Assembly: GCA_019752115.1 (NCBI GenBank)
Contig: JAIEMN010000032.1
Location: forward strand, 91,302-155,301
Reading direction: 5' to 3'
Length of the DNA stretch: 64,000 nucleotides
Origin: Gemmatimonadaceae bacterium
Lineage (GTDB): Bacteria > Gemmatimonadota > Gemmatimonadetes > Gemmatimonadales > Gemmatimonadaceae
The position numbers were made by a program, and so were the translations under genes. Under the pieces are notes generated by a model. That model was given only the letters and a program-made list of their open reading frames with translations. It made no database searches and had not been told where the DNA came from. How positions within the stretch are numbered: position 1 is the stretch's first letter; every line of letters starts with the position of its first letter. Positions 15,090 through 23,276 of this stretch are shown here, in pieces.

Positions 15090-16925
15090 CTACCCCACCG
15101 CTGCCGGGAGGAGCCCGCCGCCGATCAGCCGCGCCGCCTCGGTCGCGGTCCTGCGCGCCTCTGCACTCTTCGCCCCTTGGATCACGCGGAGCACGGTGCC
15201 AGTCAGCCGCGCACGATCCGCCTGGCAGAGCACGAGTGACAGCAGATAGGCCGCGGTGTCCATCTCGTCGGCGGGGTCGGGCACCGCCTCCTCATAGCTG
15301 ACCTCTTCGCCAAGCAGCGCGAGCGCAAGGATCAACGGGCGTCGACCATCCGACCGCGCGAGGGGGATCGCCGACAAGCACGCGCGGATCAGCGGCGCAT
15401 CGCGAAGCACGTGCCCCAGCAGTACCCGAGCGCCATGCAGAAGGCTGATCGCCCGCGGCGGGCTGACGGCGTCCATGATCCCCGCCATCGCGTCCACACG
15501 GTCGACCAGCAGCCAACCCAGGCCTTCGCGCTCGGCGGGGATGAGCGAGCCGTTCTGGCGGTTCTGCGCCCATCGCGCATCTGGATTCGGTACGCGGCGC
15601 GCGCGGCTGTAGAACATCCGCAAGCTCTCCTCCCCGGCGTACGCGCGTCCGAGCAGCCGCGGCACCGCCGCCGCATACGGGTGCAGCTGTCGATGGGAGA
15701 CCACGGCCGCCTCGCCGACGATCCGCACACTCGGACGCTCACCGGGGGCGGCGACGCTGATCGTGCGCAGAGCGCTGAGTTCGCGGTTCAGTTCCGCCAT
15801 GGGCGCGAGCTTACCACTTCGGGCGTTCACGTGAGCCTGACCTGCCCACTGCATCAAGACGGCGTTACTTCGCTGGAGCAGCCCGATGGCCTCCTCGAGA
15901 ACGTCAGACTGCGCGACCGGCCGAAGGAGCGCCGACAACAACACCTCCCGCGTCGCGATCAGCTGATGAAGCTCTGGCAAGCCGAGACGCATCGCGATGC
16001 TGCGCGCGACCACGAGGGTTTCCAGCTCGGCGGACGGGCGAAGCAGCCGAAGACGATCCTCAAGCGCCATCGCTTCGTGCATCACGTTTGAGACCTCACC
16101 GAGCGTGTATCGCTCGGGCGCCCCACCGGGTACGGTGTGGGGGTTGCGCAGAACACGCCACGTACCGCGCCCCTGCACCAGGCGCGATGTGCGCTGTGTA
16201 CTCAACTGCTCCAAGCCGCGGCCGAGGCAGCCGGTCGTGCGGACAAACGCTGCGGCCGGTGCACTGGTGGCATGCGTGGCCACCCAGAGCGCGGTCTCCA
16301 CGCGCGAGACCGGCCGCCCCAGCGCCGCCTCGGTTCGGCGTACGGCCTCCATGACGCCCTCGGCCTGGCTGACGGGCATCCGTTGATCCGGCGCCGGTGC
16401 GGCCGCCGGGCGCCAGAGCGTGCGTCGGCGTCCGTCGAGCGTGGTGACGGCGCGCGCAGCCAGCCGCGGCGCGCGCCAGGCTGGCGCGCCACGGGTGGAG
16501 GGGCGCGTGAGCGCGTCAAGGATCAAGCGATAGTTGCGCGGGTCGGGCAGCTGTACGCCGAGCGCGCGCATGCCCTCGGTGATGAGCGAGGTTGGCGCCT
16601 CCGTACCCGTCTCGGTCCAGTGGCGTTCGACGACCGCCACTGCGGCTGCCATCGGTTCGCCCGGCGGTACGGCATCGACGGGGTGCTCCCGGTGCGCGTA
16701 TCGTCCATGCGGCGGGCGGCCGTAGACGTACAGGAGCACCCCGCTCGTGCAGAGTTGTGCGACGACGAGCGCCACGTCGAACGGGGATTCGTCCGGGTAT
16801 CGCCGACGGAGTTCCTCTTCCACCTCCGACGGGTGCACGGCCACGCCACGTGAACGGGTCAGTTCCAACACGAGGGTGGCCACACGCGACCGGCGGCTCA
16901 CCGTCCCACTGGCCACTCCCGGCAT
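15090..16925 (-). CDS. Unknown protein, third gene of the transposition operon
   Basis: A 611-residue, mostly helical protein of no family I recognise. The first ~70 residues (TLVLELTRSRGVAVHPSEVEEELRRRYP...) look like a winged-helix unit, and a second helix-rich unit is seen at residues ~100-170. The remainder is Leu/Ala/Arg-rich. It lacks the zinc-binding Cys/His clusters that mark TnsD/TniQ target selectors. Its ATG overlaps the stop of the ATPase gene by one base (TAATG), so it is produced together with the ATPase and transposase. By position it corresponds to the target-choice or accessory protein of Tn7/Tn5053-type systems, but that is inference from context only. Confidence 0.75.
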   Translation of the reverse strand: MPGVASGTVSRRSRVATLVLELTRSRGVAVHPSEVEEELRRRYPDESPFDVALVVAQLCTSGVLLYVYGRPPHGRYAHREHPVDAVPPGEPMAAAVAVVERHWTETGTEAPTSLITEGMRALGVQLPDPRNYRLILDALTRPSTRGAPAWRAPRLAARAVTTLDGRRRTLWRPAAAPAPDQRMPVSQAEGVMEAVRRTEAALGRPVSRVETALWVATHATSAPAAAFVRTTGCLGRGLEQLSTQRTSRLVQGRGTWRVLRNPHTVPGGAPERYTLGEVSNVMHEAMALEDRLRLLRPSAELETLVVARSIAMRLGLPELHQLIATREVLLSALLRPVAQSDVLEEAIGLLQRSNAVLMQWAGQAHVNARSGKLAPMAELNRELSALRTISVAAPGERPSVRIVGEAAVVSHRQLHPYAAAVPRLLGRAYAGEESLRMFYSRARRVPNPDARWAQNRQNGSLIPAEREGLGWLLVDRVDAMAGIMDAVSPPRAISLLHGARVLLGHVLRDAPLIRACLSAIPLARSDGRRPLILALALLGEEVSYEEAVPDPADEMDTAAYLLSLVLCQADRARLTGTVLRVIQGAKSAEARRTATEAARLIGGGLLPAAVG

Positions 16926-17845
16926 TACGCCGCCGCGCCGTCAGCCGGTCGATGCCACAGACGCTCGAACAGCTGCGCCGAGAACGGCGCCTCCGTCCGC
17001 GGCACCCGCGGGCCCATGCCGCGCACCGCTTCCAGGTACAGCTGCGCGTGGCGGATCAGGCGGCCGACGGGCAACGGCTGTCCGCCCGTGACGACGGTGT
17101 CGATGTAGAGGCGCCAGCGCGGCATAGTCAACACATCGACGTGCTCCTTCCATCGCGGGAACCACGTGAGATAGATGTCGGGCGCCAGCGCGGGCGGCAC
17201 GAGCCCGATCTCCTCGATCAGGGGCCACCGGTGTCCGCGTTCGGCATGCTGATCCACGATCCGACGGAACGAGGGGGCTCCAACGGCGAGCACGCCGACG
17301 CCGCGCTCCATTCCACCGGCCTCGGTCCCTCCTTTCCGCCGATCCGCGAGTGCGGCTTCGGTGATGACATCGCGAATGACGGTCATACCGGCATCGGTGA
17401 TGTACTCCCCCTCCTCGACGAGCAGCGCCACCACGTTCTGCTCGAGGCAGGTGGAGACGATCTCGCTCAGCAGTTGCGCGTCCGTCTTGCGCCCACCACG
17501 CATGCGCATGTGCGGGGGCGCACCACGCAGCGCCGTCAGGATTGCGATCAGACAGTCGCGTTCACTGTGCGCCTTCAGTCGCCCGACGAGCACGATGCGC
17601 TGGGGCACGTGTCCCGGGGTCGCGAGTTGCTGCTGGAGCTGCTCTGCATCCCATTCGTCGATGACGCGCTCCAAGCTGAACGTCTTGCCGGCGCTCTTCT
17701 GGGCCACCACCGCAATCGCGGCACGGCTGGAGATCGCGAGTTCCAACATCTTCCGCATGAGGGTCTTCGCGTCCACCGCCGGGATGATCGGGAAGCCGCC
17801 GTCCCGTTCGGTGTCTTCGTTCAGAGTAGGCATCGTCGTTGTCAT
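16925..17845 (-). CDS. AAA+ ATPase of TnsC/TniB/MuB type
   Basis: A 306-residue ATPase, second gene of the transposition operon. In known systems this partner binds target DNA, talks to the transposase and gives target immunity. The P-loop is AQKSAGKT (about residues 48-55), and the Walker B-like strand is NVVALLVEEGEYI (about residues 137-149). Both deviate: the first P-loop glycine is Ala, and the usual LxxDE acid pair reads EE. Downstream helices (IRDVITEAALADRR) and the sensor strand GVGVLAVGAPSF fit the AAA fold. The spacer to the upstream transposase stop is 61 nt and holds a G-rich repeat. Confidence 0.8.
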   Translation of the reverse strand: MTTTMPTLNEDTERDGGFPIIPAVDAKTLMRKMLELAISSRAAIAVVAQKSAGKTFSLERVIDEWDAEQLQQQLATPGHVPQRIVLVGRLKAHSERDCLIAILTALRGAPPHMRMRGGRKTDAQLLSEIVSTCLEQNVVALLVEEGEYITDAGMTVIRDVITEAALADRRKGGTEAGGMERGVGVLAVGAPSFRRIVDQHAERGHRWPLIEEIGLVPPALAPDIYLTWFPRWKEHVDVLTMPRWRLYIDTVVTGGQPLPVGRLIRHAQLYLEAVRGMGPRVPRTEAPFSAQLFERLWHRPADGAAA

Positions 17846-17856
17846 GGGGGTGCTCG

Positions 17857-17888
17857 GGTTCGGGGGTTCAGGGGTTCAGGGGGTCAGG
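17857..17888. repeat. G-rich tandem repeat between transposase and ATPase genes
   Basis: Four imperfect copies of an 8-nt unit resembling GGGGTTCA. It fills most of the 61-nt spacer and would be transcribed within the operon. A similar GGGTT-rich composition occurs near 60.2 kb. Confidence 0.6.
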
Positions 17889-17906
17889 TGCTGCAGGGCA
17901 TGGCGA

Positions 17907-20066
17907 TCATCCAGACCGACGCTGCTCCAGGTCCTCGATGGGCAGCGCCGGGCTCGGATACGGGACCGCGGGTGGCGTGGTTGCCGCACTGAGGCCTGCG
18001 AGCCAGAAGGAGCCGCCCTCGACGGCATCGGCGCGCGGGGGTGCGGCCGCTGCCCCGTCACCGGGGATCAGCGCGAGCAGTGAGGCGAAGGCGGGCGTCG
18101 GCGCACTCACCGTGGTGGTCGCCTGCCGCAGTGCTTCGTCCAAGAGGGGCGTCAGCTGCGCCCCGGACACGTACATCGATTCCGGGATCGCGTCAGCGGC
18201 GCGCACCGCCGCCGCGGGGGGATCGCCGTCCCGTGTGTCGCGCGCGGGGCGCGCTCCCAGCCACACGTCCTCTGGCCGCAGTGGTGTCGTGACCGCGGCG
18301 GCGATGAGCGATGTCAGATCAACGGTCCCGGCGACGCCCTCAGGGCTGGGCGCTCGCCGAGCGGCTGGATCAGCGGCGATGTTCTGGTCCGCGGCGGCTC
18401 GCGTCTCGGCCGCCCGTTCAACCCCCAGACGTTGGTCCATCAGCGCGTGGATCGCGCGCTGGGCCCGTTCGCTCAGGCCGCCGGTCATCTCGGCGCGGGC
18501 GCGGGCGATGTAGTGCCCGTCGCGGCTGGCTGACGCGTCTCGAAGACCGGGGACGTGCACCAGCGCTCGTCCGCTATCCTCGACCGCCCACAGACAGGTG
18601 GCCAGCGGGTGTACATGGGCGGTCACCGTGGCCCCCACGGGCACGATGCGCCCACGGATCCGATGGTCGAAGGCGACCAACCGGTTGTCGCGCTGCATCT
18701 GCAGGCTCCCCTTGGTCGATGTCAGCGTGACCACCGGCAGGGCCCGGAGCAATGCGTCGCTCGGCGTGAGCAGGCTGGCGCGCGGCCGCTGCGCCATGAA
18801 GGCGTCATACGGCGTGGTGCCGTGCGCGGAGTGTCGCCGCTCGAAGTTGTAGTGCTCGATGAGCTTCGGAAGGATGATGCGGTCGACGTCCTCCACCCGG
18901 GGGAGATCCTCCGGGAGAATCTCGATCTTTCGAGCGGGCCGGTCCGTCGTGGCGGCCGCCTCGACACGCGCCTCGTGGGGGTTCTGGCGGAGGCGATCCG
19001 TGGGGATGTGCGTCTGCACGTGACCGGGAATTCCCGCGAAGAAGGCGTCGAATTCCTCCTTCACCGTGAAGCCGCAGCGCTCCTGGCTGCCGTTTCGATA
19101 AGGTCGGTACGCCGACAGGATGTGGATGGCGGACGGGATGTGGGGCTGGACCGCCTTCGACCACGCCCGGTGGGTGACGTGACCATCCAACCGAATGTGC
19201 TTCGGCAGAAACCCGGTAAAGGGGCGCATGAAGGCGGGCGCGATGTCGGGTTGCGACGCGCGCAGGAAGACCGTCGCGACGTCATGCTCGTCGAACCCGG
19301 TGACGACCACTTCGCCCTGCGCCCCGCGTCGACGCCGTGGATCGCACACCTGCCACGCGAGGATCGCTCGGCTGACGTAGTCGAGAACCAAGGCGACGTA
19401 GAGCAGCGTGGAGACCCACCGACGCTGCTGCTCGTGCCAGAGCCCCACCCAGAGCGGGAACACCAGTTCGTCCTCTGTCCAGCAGTCGTGGGGTCGGTCG
19501 TACGGCAGCGTGTCGTGCGGCACCGCGTCGACCTCGGCCGCCCGGCGACCGTGGCCCCCCGCCGAACGCCCCAAGACGCCGCCTCGCGCCTCTTCGATGA
19601 TTCGGCGCAACGCCCACTCTCCGGGGAGATCGACGGCACAGCGCACGGCCGCCTGCGCCAGCAGCTTGATCGCTTTGCCGGTCTCGAGACGCGGATTGAC
19701 GGCCAAGGCGTCGTCGAGGACGTCCATCAGAGCATCGTCCAGCTTCGCGCGTGGACGGCCACCGCCGTGCTGGATCAGGTAGTAGGCGGGGTCCGTGCGC
19801 GCCTGGTCCGGCCCATTGCGATAGATCTCGGCGAGGGCGCAGATCGTCGGCCGGGTGGGCACCCAGCCGTCCAAGGTGGCGTGGATCTTTCGCACCGCAC
19901 GCACCATGTCGCACGGCCGAGGGCCGGCTTCGGCGGCGACCCGCGCGACCTCAAACCGGCGACGCGCGGTCAGCGACCGCTGCACCTCAGCGGAGGCGAG
20001 CCGTTTCCGATGACTCGGCGGGGTGCGCGCCTCAGGTTTTGCTGGACGGTCGTGGAACTGGGACAT
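17907..20066 (-). CDS. DD(35)E transposase of TnsB/TniA/MuA type
   Basis: A 719-residue transposase/integrase. The N-terminal ~180 residues are helical DNA-binding modules (TRPTICALAEIYR...; DPAYYLIQHGGGRPR). The RNase-H-like catalytic core supplies candidate acids D199 (CWTEDELVF), D294 (HIRLDGHVTHR) and E329 (YRNGSQERCGF). The D-D spacing is 95 and the D-E spacing exactly 35, as in TnsB. The C-terminal beta domain (LVAFDHRIRGRIVPVGATVTAHVHP) matches the Mu transposase C-terminal barrel. The last ~200 residues are Ala/Pro-rich and probably contact the ATPase. First gene of the leftward operon. Catalytic residues look intact, so activity is plausible. No TnsA-like endonuclease is present, so replicative (cointegrate-forming) transposition would be expected. 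Confidence 0.88.
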   Translation of the reverse strand: MSQFHDRPAKPEARTPPSHRKRLASAEVQRSLTARRRFEVARVAAEAGPRPCDMVRAVRKIHATLDGWVPTRPTICALAEIYRNGPDQARTDPAYYLIQHGGGRPRAKLDDALMDVLDDALAVNPRLETGKAIKLLAQAAVRCAVDLPGEWALRRIIEEARGGVLGRSAGGHGRRAAEVDAVPHDTLPYDRPHDCWTEDELVFPLWVGLWHEQQRRWVSTLLYVALVLDYVSRAILAWQVCDPRRRRGAQGEVVVTGFDEHDVATVFLRASQPDIAPAFMRPFTGFLPKHIRLDGHVTHRAWSKAVQPHIPSAIHILSAYRPYRNGSQERCGFTVKEEFDAFFAGIPGHVQTHIPTDRLRQNPHEARVEAAATTDRPARKIEILPEDLPRVEDVDRIILPKLIEHYNFERRHSAHGTTPYDAFMAQRPRASLLTPSDALLRALPVVTLTSTKGSLQMQRDNRLVAFDHRIRGRIVPVGATVTAHVHPLATCLWAVEDSGRALVHVPGLRDASASRDGHYIARARAEMTGGLSERAQRAIHALMDQRLGVERAAETRAAADQNIAADPAARRAPSPEGVAGTVDLTSLIAAAVTTPLRPEDVWLGARPARDTRDGDPPAAAVRAADAIPESMYVSGAQLTPLLDEALRQATTTVSAPTPAFASLLALIPGDGAAAAPPRADAVEGGSFWLAGLSAATTPPAVPYPSPALPIEDLEQRRSG

Positions 20067-20154
20067 GGCTCGTTCACTCGCGGCGCCCGCGATTCACCTG
20101 CAGGCGAGCAGGCTTCACCGGGCTTCTGAGCCGCAGCGTAGAGCGTGATGGGCA

Positions 20155-20188
20155 CGCGCCAAGGGCAGCCTGCCCTAGTTTTGGCGCG
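20155..20188. repeat. Nested inverted repeat close to the transposase start
   Basis: CGCGCCAA pairs with TTGGCGCG and encloses GGGCAG / CTGCCC plus a 5-nt unpaired TAGTT. It lies ~90 nt upstream of the transposase start codon: a candidate operator or transcript-leader structure. Confidence 0.55.
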
Positions 20189-20473
20189 CGAGAAGGCGCC
20201 TGCGCGGCACGGCGGAATCGAGAGCGGGCGGACACGGGCAACCTCGGGGGGGGAGGCCAAACGCGGTCACTCGGCGCGACCAACGTGAACGTCGACCAAC
20301 ACGGTTCGCTCACCGTCCCCTCGAGACCCACCACCCCGGCCGGACCAGAGCCCGGCAGGCGCCCGCGAACGGACGCCCGCGCGTGGGCCGACCTCGGGGG
20401 GGCAGCCCAGCGTGGATCACGGTGTCGTGGCCCCGACACCGCCGTTGCTGGCGGCGCGGCAAACGAGCACGCG

Positions 20474-20495
20474 GTTCGGGTGGACATACCCGAAC
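20474..20495. repeat. Perfect 8-bp inverted repeat, candidate operator
   Basis: GTTCGGGT and ACCCGAAC flank GGACAT. The size and symmetry suit a dimeric regulator such as the HTH protein encoded about 400 nt away. Confidence 0.45.
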
Positions 20496-20620
20496 AGAAG
20501 CCGAAGTACGCCAGCCCGGAGACGGCCGTCAAGCGGACTCTTCGGTGCGCGTTCGGTGTTGGGAGAGCGGGGGTGCCGCGAGGTTTCTCGCGTGACCCTG
20601 CACGCTTCGGCCGCGATCCT

Positions 20621-20830
20621 ATGAGCGGCTCGCCTCGAAAGCACCTGCGCCGGGCCGATGAGGCGCTCCGGCAGGCGCTGGACACGGCCTCGCGCTACCC
20701 GGAGGCCCGCGCGGAGCTCGTCGCCCAGCTTGGCGAGGAGCGCCTCGCGCAGCTGGAGCGGGCGGCCGCCATCGTGCGGGCGGCGGTGGACGCGCTGGAG
20801 GGCCCGGCGGACGGGAGCCGCGACCGCTGA
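20621..20830 (+). CDS. Small helical protein
   Basis: A 69-residue reading with an ATG start. After a basic N-terminus it is one long amphipathic helix or helical hairpin (LRRADEALRQALDTASRYPEARAELVAQLGEERLAQLERAAAIVRAAVDAL). No strong Shine-Dalgarno is visible. Its coding character is good but it is unrecognised. It converges on the HTH gene 28 nt away. Confidence 0.4.
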   Translation: MSGSPRKHLRRADEALRQALDTASRYPEARAELVAQLGEERLAQLERAAAIVRAAVDALEGPADGSRDR

Positions 20831-20857
20831 GCCTCCGTGGCCAGCGGTACCAGGGGC

Positions 20858-21418
20858 CTACTCGTCGGCGTCGCCGATGGCCGCGCGCACGGCGCGGACG
20901 CGTTGGGTCTCACGCGGACTTCTGAGCGAGGCCCGCAGCCGACCGTTCCGGGCGTCCTCCCGTTCGGCGGCGAGCTGCGTTGCCGTGACGCCCTGCCGCG
21001 TTCTGGCCCGCTGGACGTCGCGCACCACCGCGTCCATCCCATTCCGCTCCTCGGCGGTCGGCGGTCCCACGATCAGGCTGGCGTCGACCTCGAGGCCGGC
21101 GGCGATGTGGTGCGCCTCGAAGATGGTGAGCGCGCGATTGCCCCGCTCAATCTTCGCCAGCCAGCTCTGGCTGAAGCCCAACCGCCTCGCCAGCTCCAGC
21201 TGGGAGAACTGCTGCGGGCTCTCGGGCGCACGCGCGCGGCCCGTCGGCACGAACGCGAGGCTGGCGGCGCGCGCACGCTCTCGCCGCGCCTCTCGCAGCG
21301 CCTGAATGCGGCGACCGACCAACCAGTCCCAGGCCTTGGCCTCGTCCGCCAGCTTGAGCCACTGCACGACGCGACGGACCTCGTTCGGGTCCGGCCCCGC
21401 CCGCGCCCCCTTGCCCAC
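20858..21418 (-). CDS. XRE-type helix-turn-helix regulator
   Basis: A 186-residue DNA-binding protein. A Cro/CI-type HTH occupies about residues 75-125: SQLELARRLGFSQSWLAKIERGNRALTIFEAHHIAAGLEV. The N-terminal ~70 residues are helical and charged, and the C-terminus is a basic helix. GTG start. It reads leftward on the same strand as the transposase operon, about 790 nt upstream of it. Likely a repressor of itself, the transposition genes or the divergent defence genes; direct repeats in its promoter region support autoregulation. Confidence 0.75.
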   Translation of the reverse strand: MGKGARAGPDPNEVRRVVQWLKLADEAKAWDWLVGRRIQALREARRERARAASLAFVPTGRARAPESPQQFSQLELARRLGFSQSWLAKIERGNRALTIFEAHHIAAGLEVDASLIVGPPTAEERNGMDAVVRDVQRARTRQGVTATQLAAEREDARNGRLRASLRSPRETQRVRAVRAAIGDADE

Positions 21419-21594
21419 GCGAGTCCTCCGTTGAGGGATCGTGGGGAGGATCGAGTCGATTTTGGACTATTCCGAATTGGACTTGCCGACGTCCTCGGCG
21501 CCGCGGTGGGCGACGATGGCGAGCAGCGGCGACTACTTTGCTTGTTGATCCAATCTCCGTTGAGCGACGTTTCTGACTTTCATCTTTGCTGCGC
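21419..21594. promoter_or_regulatory. Divergent promoter region between HTH gene and kinase operon
   Basis: It contains two copies of TTGGACT about 20 nt apart (in ATTTTGGACTATTCC and GAATTGGACTTG) around 21461-21486. A longer direct repeat CTCCGTTGAG occurs at 21426-21435 and 21555-21564. These are good candidates for binding sites of the adjacent HTH regulator. No Shine-Dalgarno is clear for the rightward gene. Confidence 0.5.
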
Positions 21595-22146
21595 ATGATT
21601 GCCCTCGGTCTTCGTGCCCACCCCAAGCACGTCACCTTCGCGGTCGTTGCCAACCCCGAGGCGCCTGTGCTGCAGGCGCTGTCCACGGTGATCCTTCCCG
21701 CCGCCCTGCACGCCCCCGAACAGCTGTTCTTCGTGCGCACGACGCTCCTCGATCTCATCCGGGAGTACCACGTGACCAGCGCCGGGGTGCGGACGACCGA
21801 GCCGATGGCGAAGAGTCCCAACCTCCTGCGGCTGAACATCGAAGGCGTAGTCCAAGAGCTGCTCGGCGCGGGCGCCGTCCCGCGCTACTTCGCCGGTCCG
21901 CTCGCCACCATCGGCCGCTACCTCGGTGTGTCCACCAAGGAGGCGAAGCGCTTCGCCACCGGCGAGGCGCGCGTCGACAGCGTGGAGGGGTGGGCGGAGC
22001 GGTATGACGACGAGCAGCGCGAGGCGATTTTGGCGGCCCTGGCCGCCCTGCGTATCCCACGCTCGCGACTGTCAATGATGACCGATGATGCGCCGGTCGC
22101 TTTGTCGGCAGGTCCTGCCGATCTCGAGGTTCCGCATGCTGATTGA
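21595..22146 (+). CDS. RuvC/RNase H-like fold protein, probably inactive, upstream of a kinase
   Basis: About 183 residues from the ATG that begins MIALGLRAHPKHVTFAVV. The opening hairpin and the later LLRLNIEGVVQELLGAGAVPRYFAGPLATIGRYLG...KEAKRFATG line up by eye with RuvC-like resolvases (ILGIDPG...GxAVV; RxEGVxxAxxxxxxPVxEYxPxxVK...). However, the first catalytic Asp is replaced by Arg. Fold assignment is therefore tentative, and nuclease activity is doubtful. The gene overlaps the kinase gene by 11 nt, so the two are translationally coupled and probably act together. An RNA- or DNA-structure sensor coupled to the kinase is one possible role. Confidence 0.5.
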   Translation: MIALGLRAHPKHVTFAVVANPEAPVLQALSTVILPAALHAPEQLFFVRTTLLDLIREYHVTSAGVRTTEPMAKSPNLLRLNIEGVVQELLGAGAVPRYFAGPLATIGRYLGVSTKEAKRFATGEARVDSVEGWAERYDDEQREAILAALAALRIPRSRLSMMTDDAPVALSAGPADLEVPHAD

Positions 22147-23194
22147 GACGGCCGTTCGGTTCGAGCGCCTCCAGAACCTCGACCTGCAAGGCGCCAATTC
22201 GCAGGTCTTCCTGGCCCGGGACCATCAACTGCAGGCGACGCTCGTCGTCAAGGAGATCGAGAAGGCGAAGATCGACGCGGCGCGCTACTTCGACGAGGCG
22301 GCGAAACTCTACGCCGCGCGGCACCCCAATGTGGTCGACGTGCTTTACGCATCGTCCACGGACACGCATGTGTACATCGCGATGCCGCAGTACGCGTGCT
22401 CGATTGAGGCGCTGCTGCGCGACCGCCCGCTGACCGTCCGCGAGGTGGTGCGCGTGGGGATCGGATTCTTGACCGGCCTGCACCACATCCACGTCAAGAA
22501 GCTGGTGCATTTCGACATCAAGCCGTCGAACGTGCTGCTCGACACGGCCGGAAACGCGTCGTTGTCCGACTTTGGCCTGTGCCAGGCGGTCGACGCGGCG
22601 GGATTGGCCACCCCGGCGCAGGTGTACGAGTCCCACGTCGCGCCGGAGTACCTGGTAGCGTCGACCAGCCTGTCGACGGCCGCCGACATCTACCAAGCCG
22701 GACTGACCCTCTACCGGATGTGCACCGGCACGGCGCTCTGGCAGGCCCACCTCAACCAGGTAATCGCTGCGCTGGGGGCGGATCGGTGGCTGGAGGCGGT
22801 GGCTCTCGGGGCATTTCCGTCACGCGACCTGATTCCCCCGCACATCCCGAATCGGCTGCGGGCGGTCATCATGCGCGCGATCCAGCCCAACCCCGACGAC
22901 CGCTTCGGGAGCGTGTTGGAGATGATGAACGAGTTGGCCCAGGTCGACGAGGCGCTCGACTGGCAGTTCACGCCGATGGCGGAGGACCTCCGGTGGGAGT
23001 TGACCACCGACGCACAACGGTGGACGGTCGAACTCAAGGGGAACGGTCCCCTTGCCGACATCATTGCGAGACGGGAGAATCTGGCCACCGGCAAAGTGAC
23101 AGACTTTCCTTCCCTGAGTCACGCCGGCGTGAAGGGCGCCAAGGTGGTCAAGTATGTGCAGGCGGCGATCCGGGAGTTCACGCCCAGTTCCTGA
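22136..23194 (+). CDS. Serine/threonine protein kinase
   Basis: A 352-residue Hanks-type kinase. The start ATG has GAGG upstream and lies inside the previous gene. Lys39 in TLVVKEIEK is the ATP-anchoring lysine. The catalytic loop is HFDIKPSNVLL (D127, N132; the usual RD is FD, so a non-RD kinase). DFG is at residues 145-147 and APEYL marks the activation segment end. The Gly-rich loop is degenerate (LQGANSQVF). A C-terminal tail of ~80 residues (FTPMAEDLRWELTTDAQRW...FPSLSHAGVKGAKVVKYVQAA) is not kinase and no transmembrane helix is present, so the kinase is cytoplasmic. Its place in a defence-rich island suggests a conflict-system kinase. Confidence 0.88.
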   Translation: MLIETAVRFERLQNLDLQGANSQVFLARDHQLQATLVVKEIEKAKIDAARYFDEAAKLYAARHPNVVDVLYASSTDTHVYIAMPQYACSIEALLRDRPLTVREVVRVGIGFLTGLHHIHVKKLVHFDIKPSNVLLDTAGNASLSDFGLCQAVDAAGLATPAQVYESHVAPEYLVASTSLSTAADIYQAGLTLYRMCTGTALWQAHLNQVIAALGADRWLEAVALGAFPSRDLIPPHIPNRLRAVIMRAIQPNPDDRFGSVLEMMNELAQVDEALDWQFTPMAEDLRWELTTDAQRWTVELKGNGPLADIIARRENLATGKVTDFPSLSHAGVKGAKVVKYVQAAIREFTPSS

Positions 23195-23276
23195 TCCGCC
23201 CGCAGTCGGTTGACTTTGTCCGTACAAACACCGAAGATCGAGGTGGCGCCGTCCGGCGCCCAGACGAGAGGTCCCA

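Larger units (their letters stand above)
20067..20620. promoter_or_regulatory. Control and possible end region upstream of the transposase
   Basis: About 550 nt without a convincing gene, rich in inverted repeats: an outer 8-bp pair around an inner 6-bp pair at 20155-20188, GGTGTCG/CGACACC at 20421-20440 and GTTCGGGT/ACCCGAAC at 20474-20495. It also has two copies of ACCTCGGGGGGG at about 20241 and 20391. The transposase promoter must be here. By analogy with Tn7-type elements, an array of transposase binding sites at the element end could be here too. No TGT-type terminus could be fixed. Confidence 0.5.
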
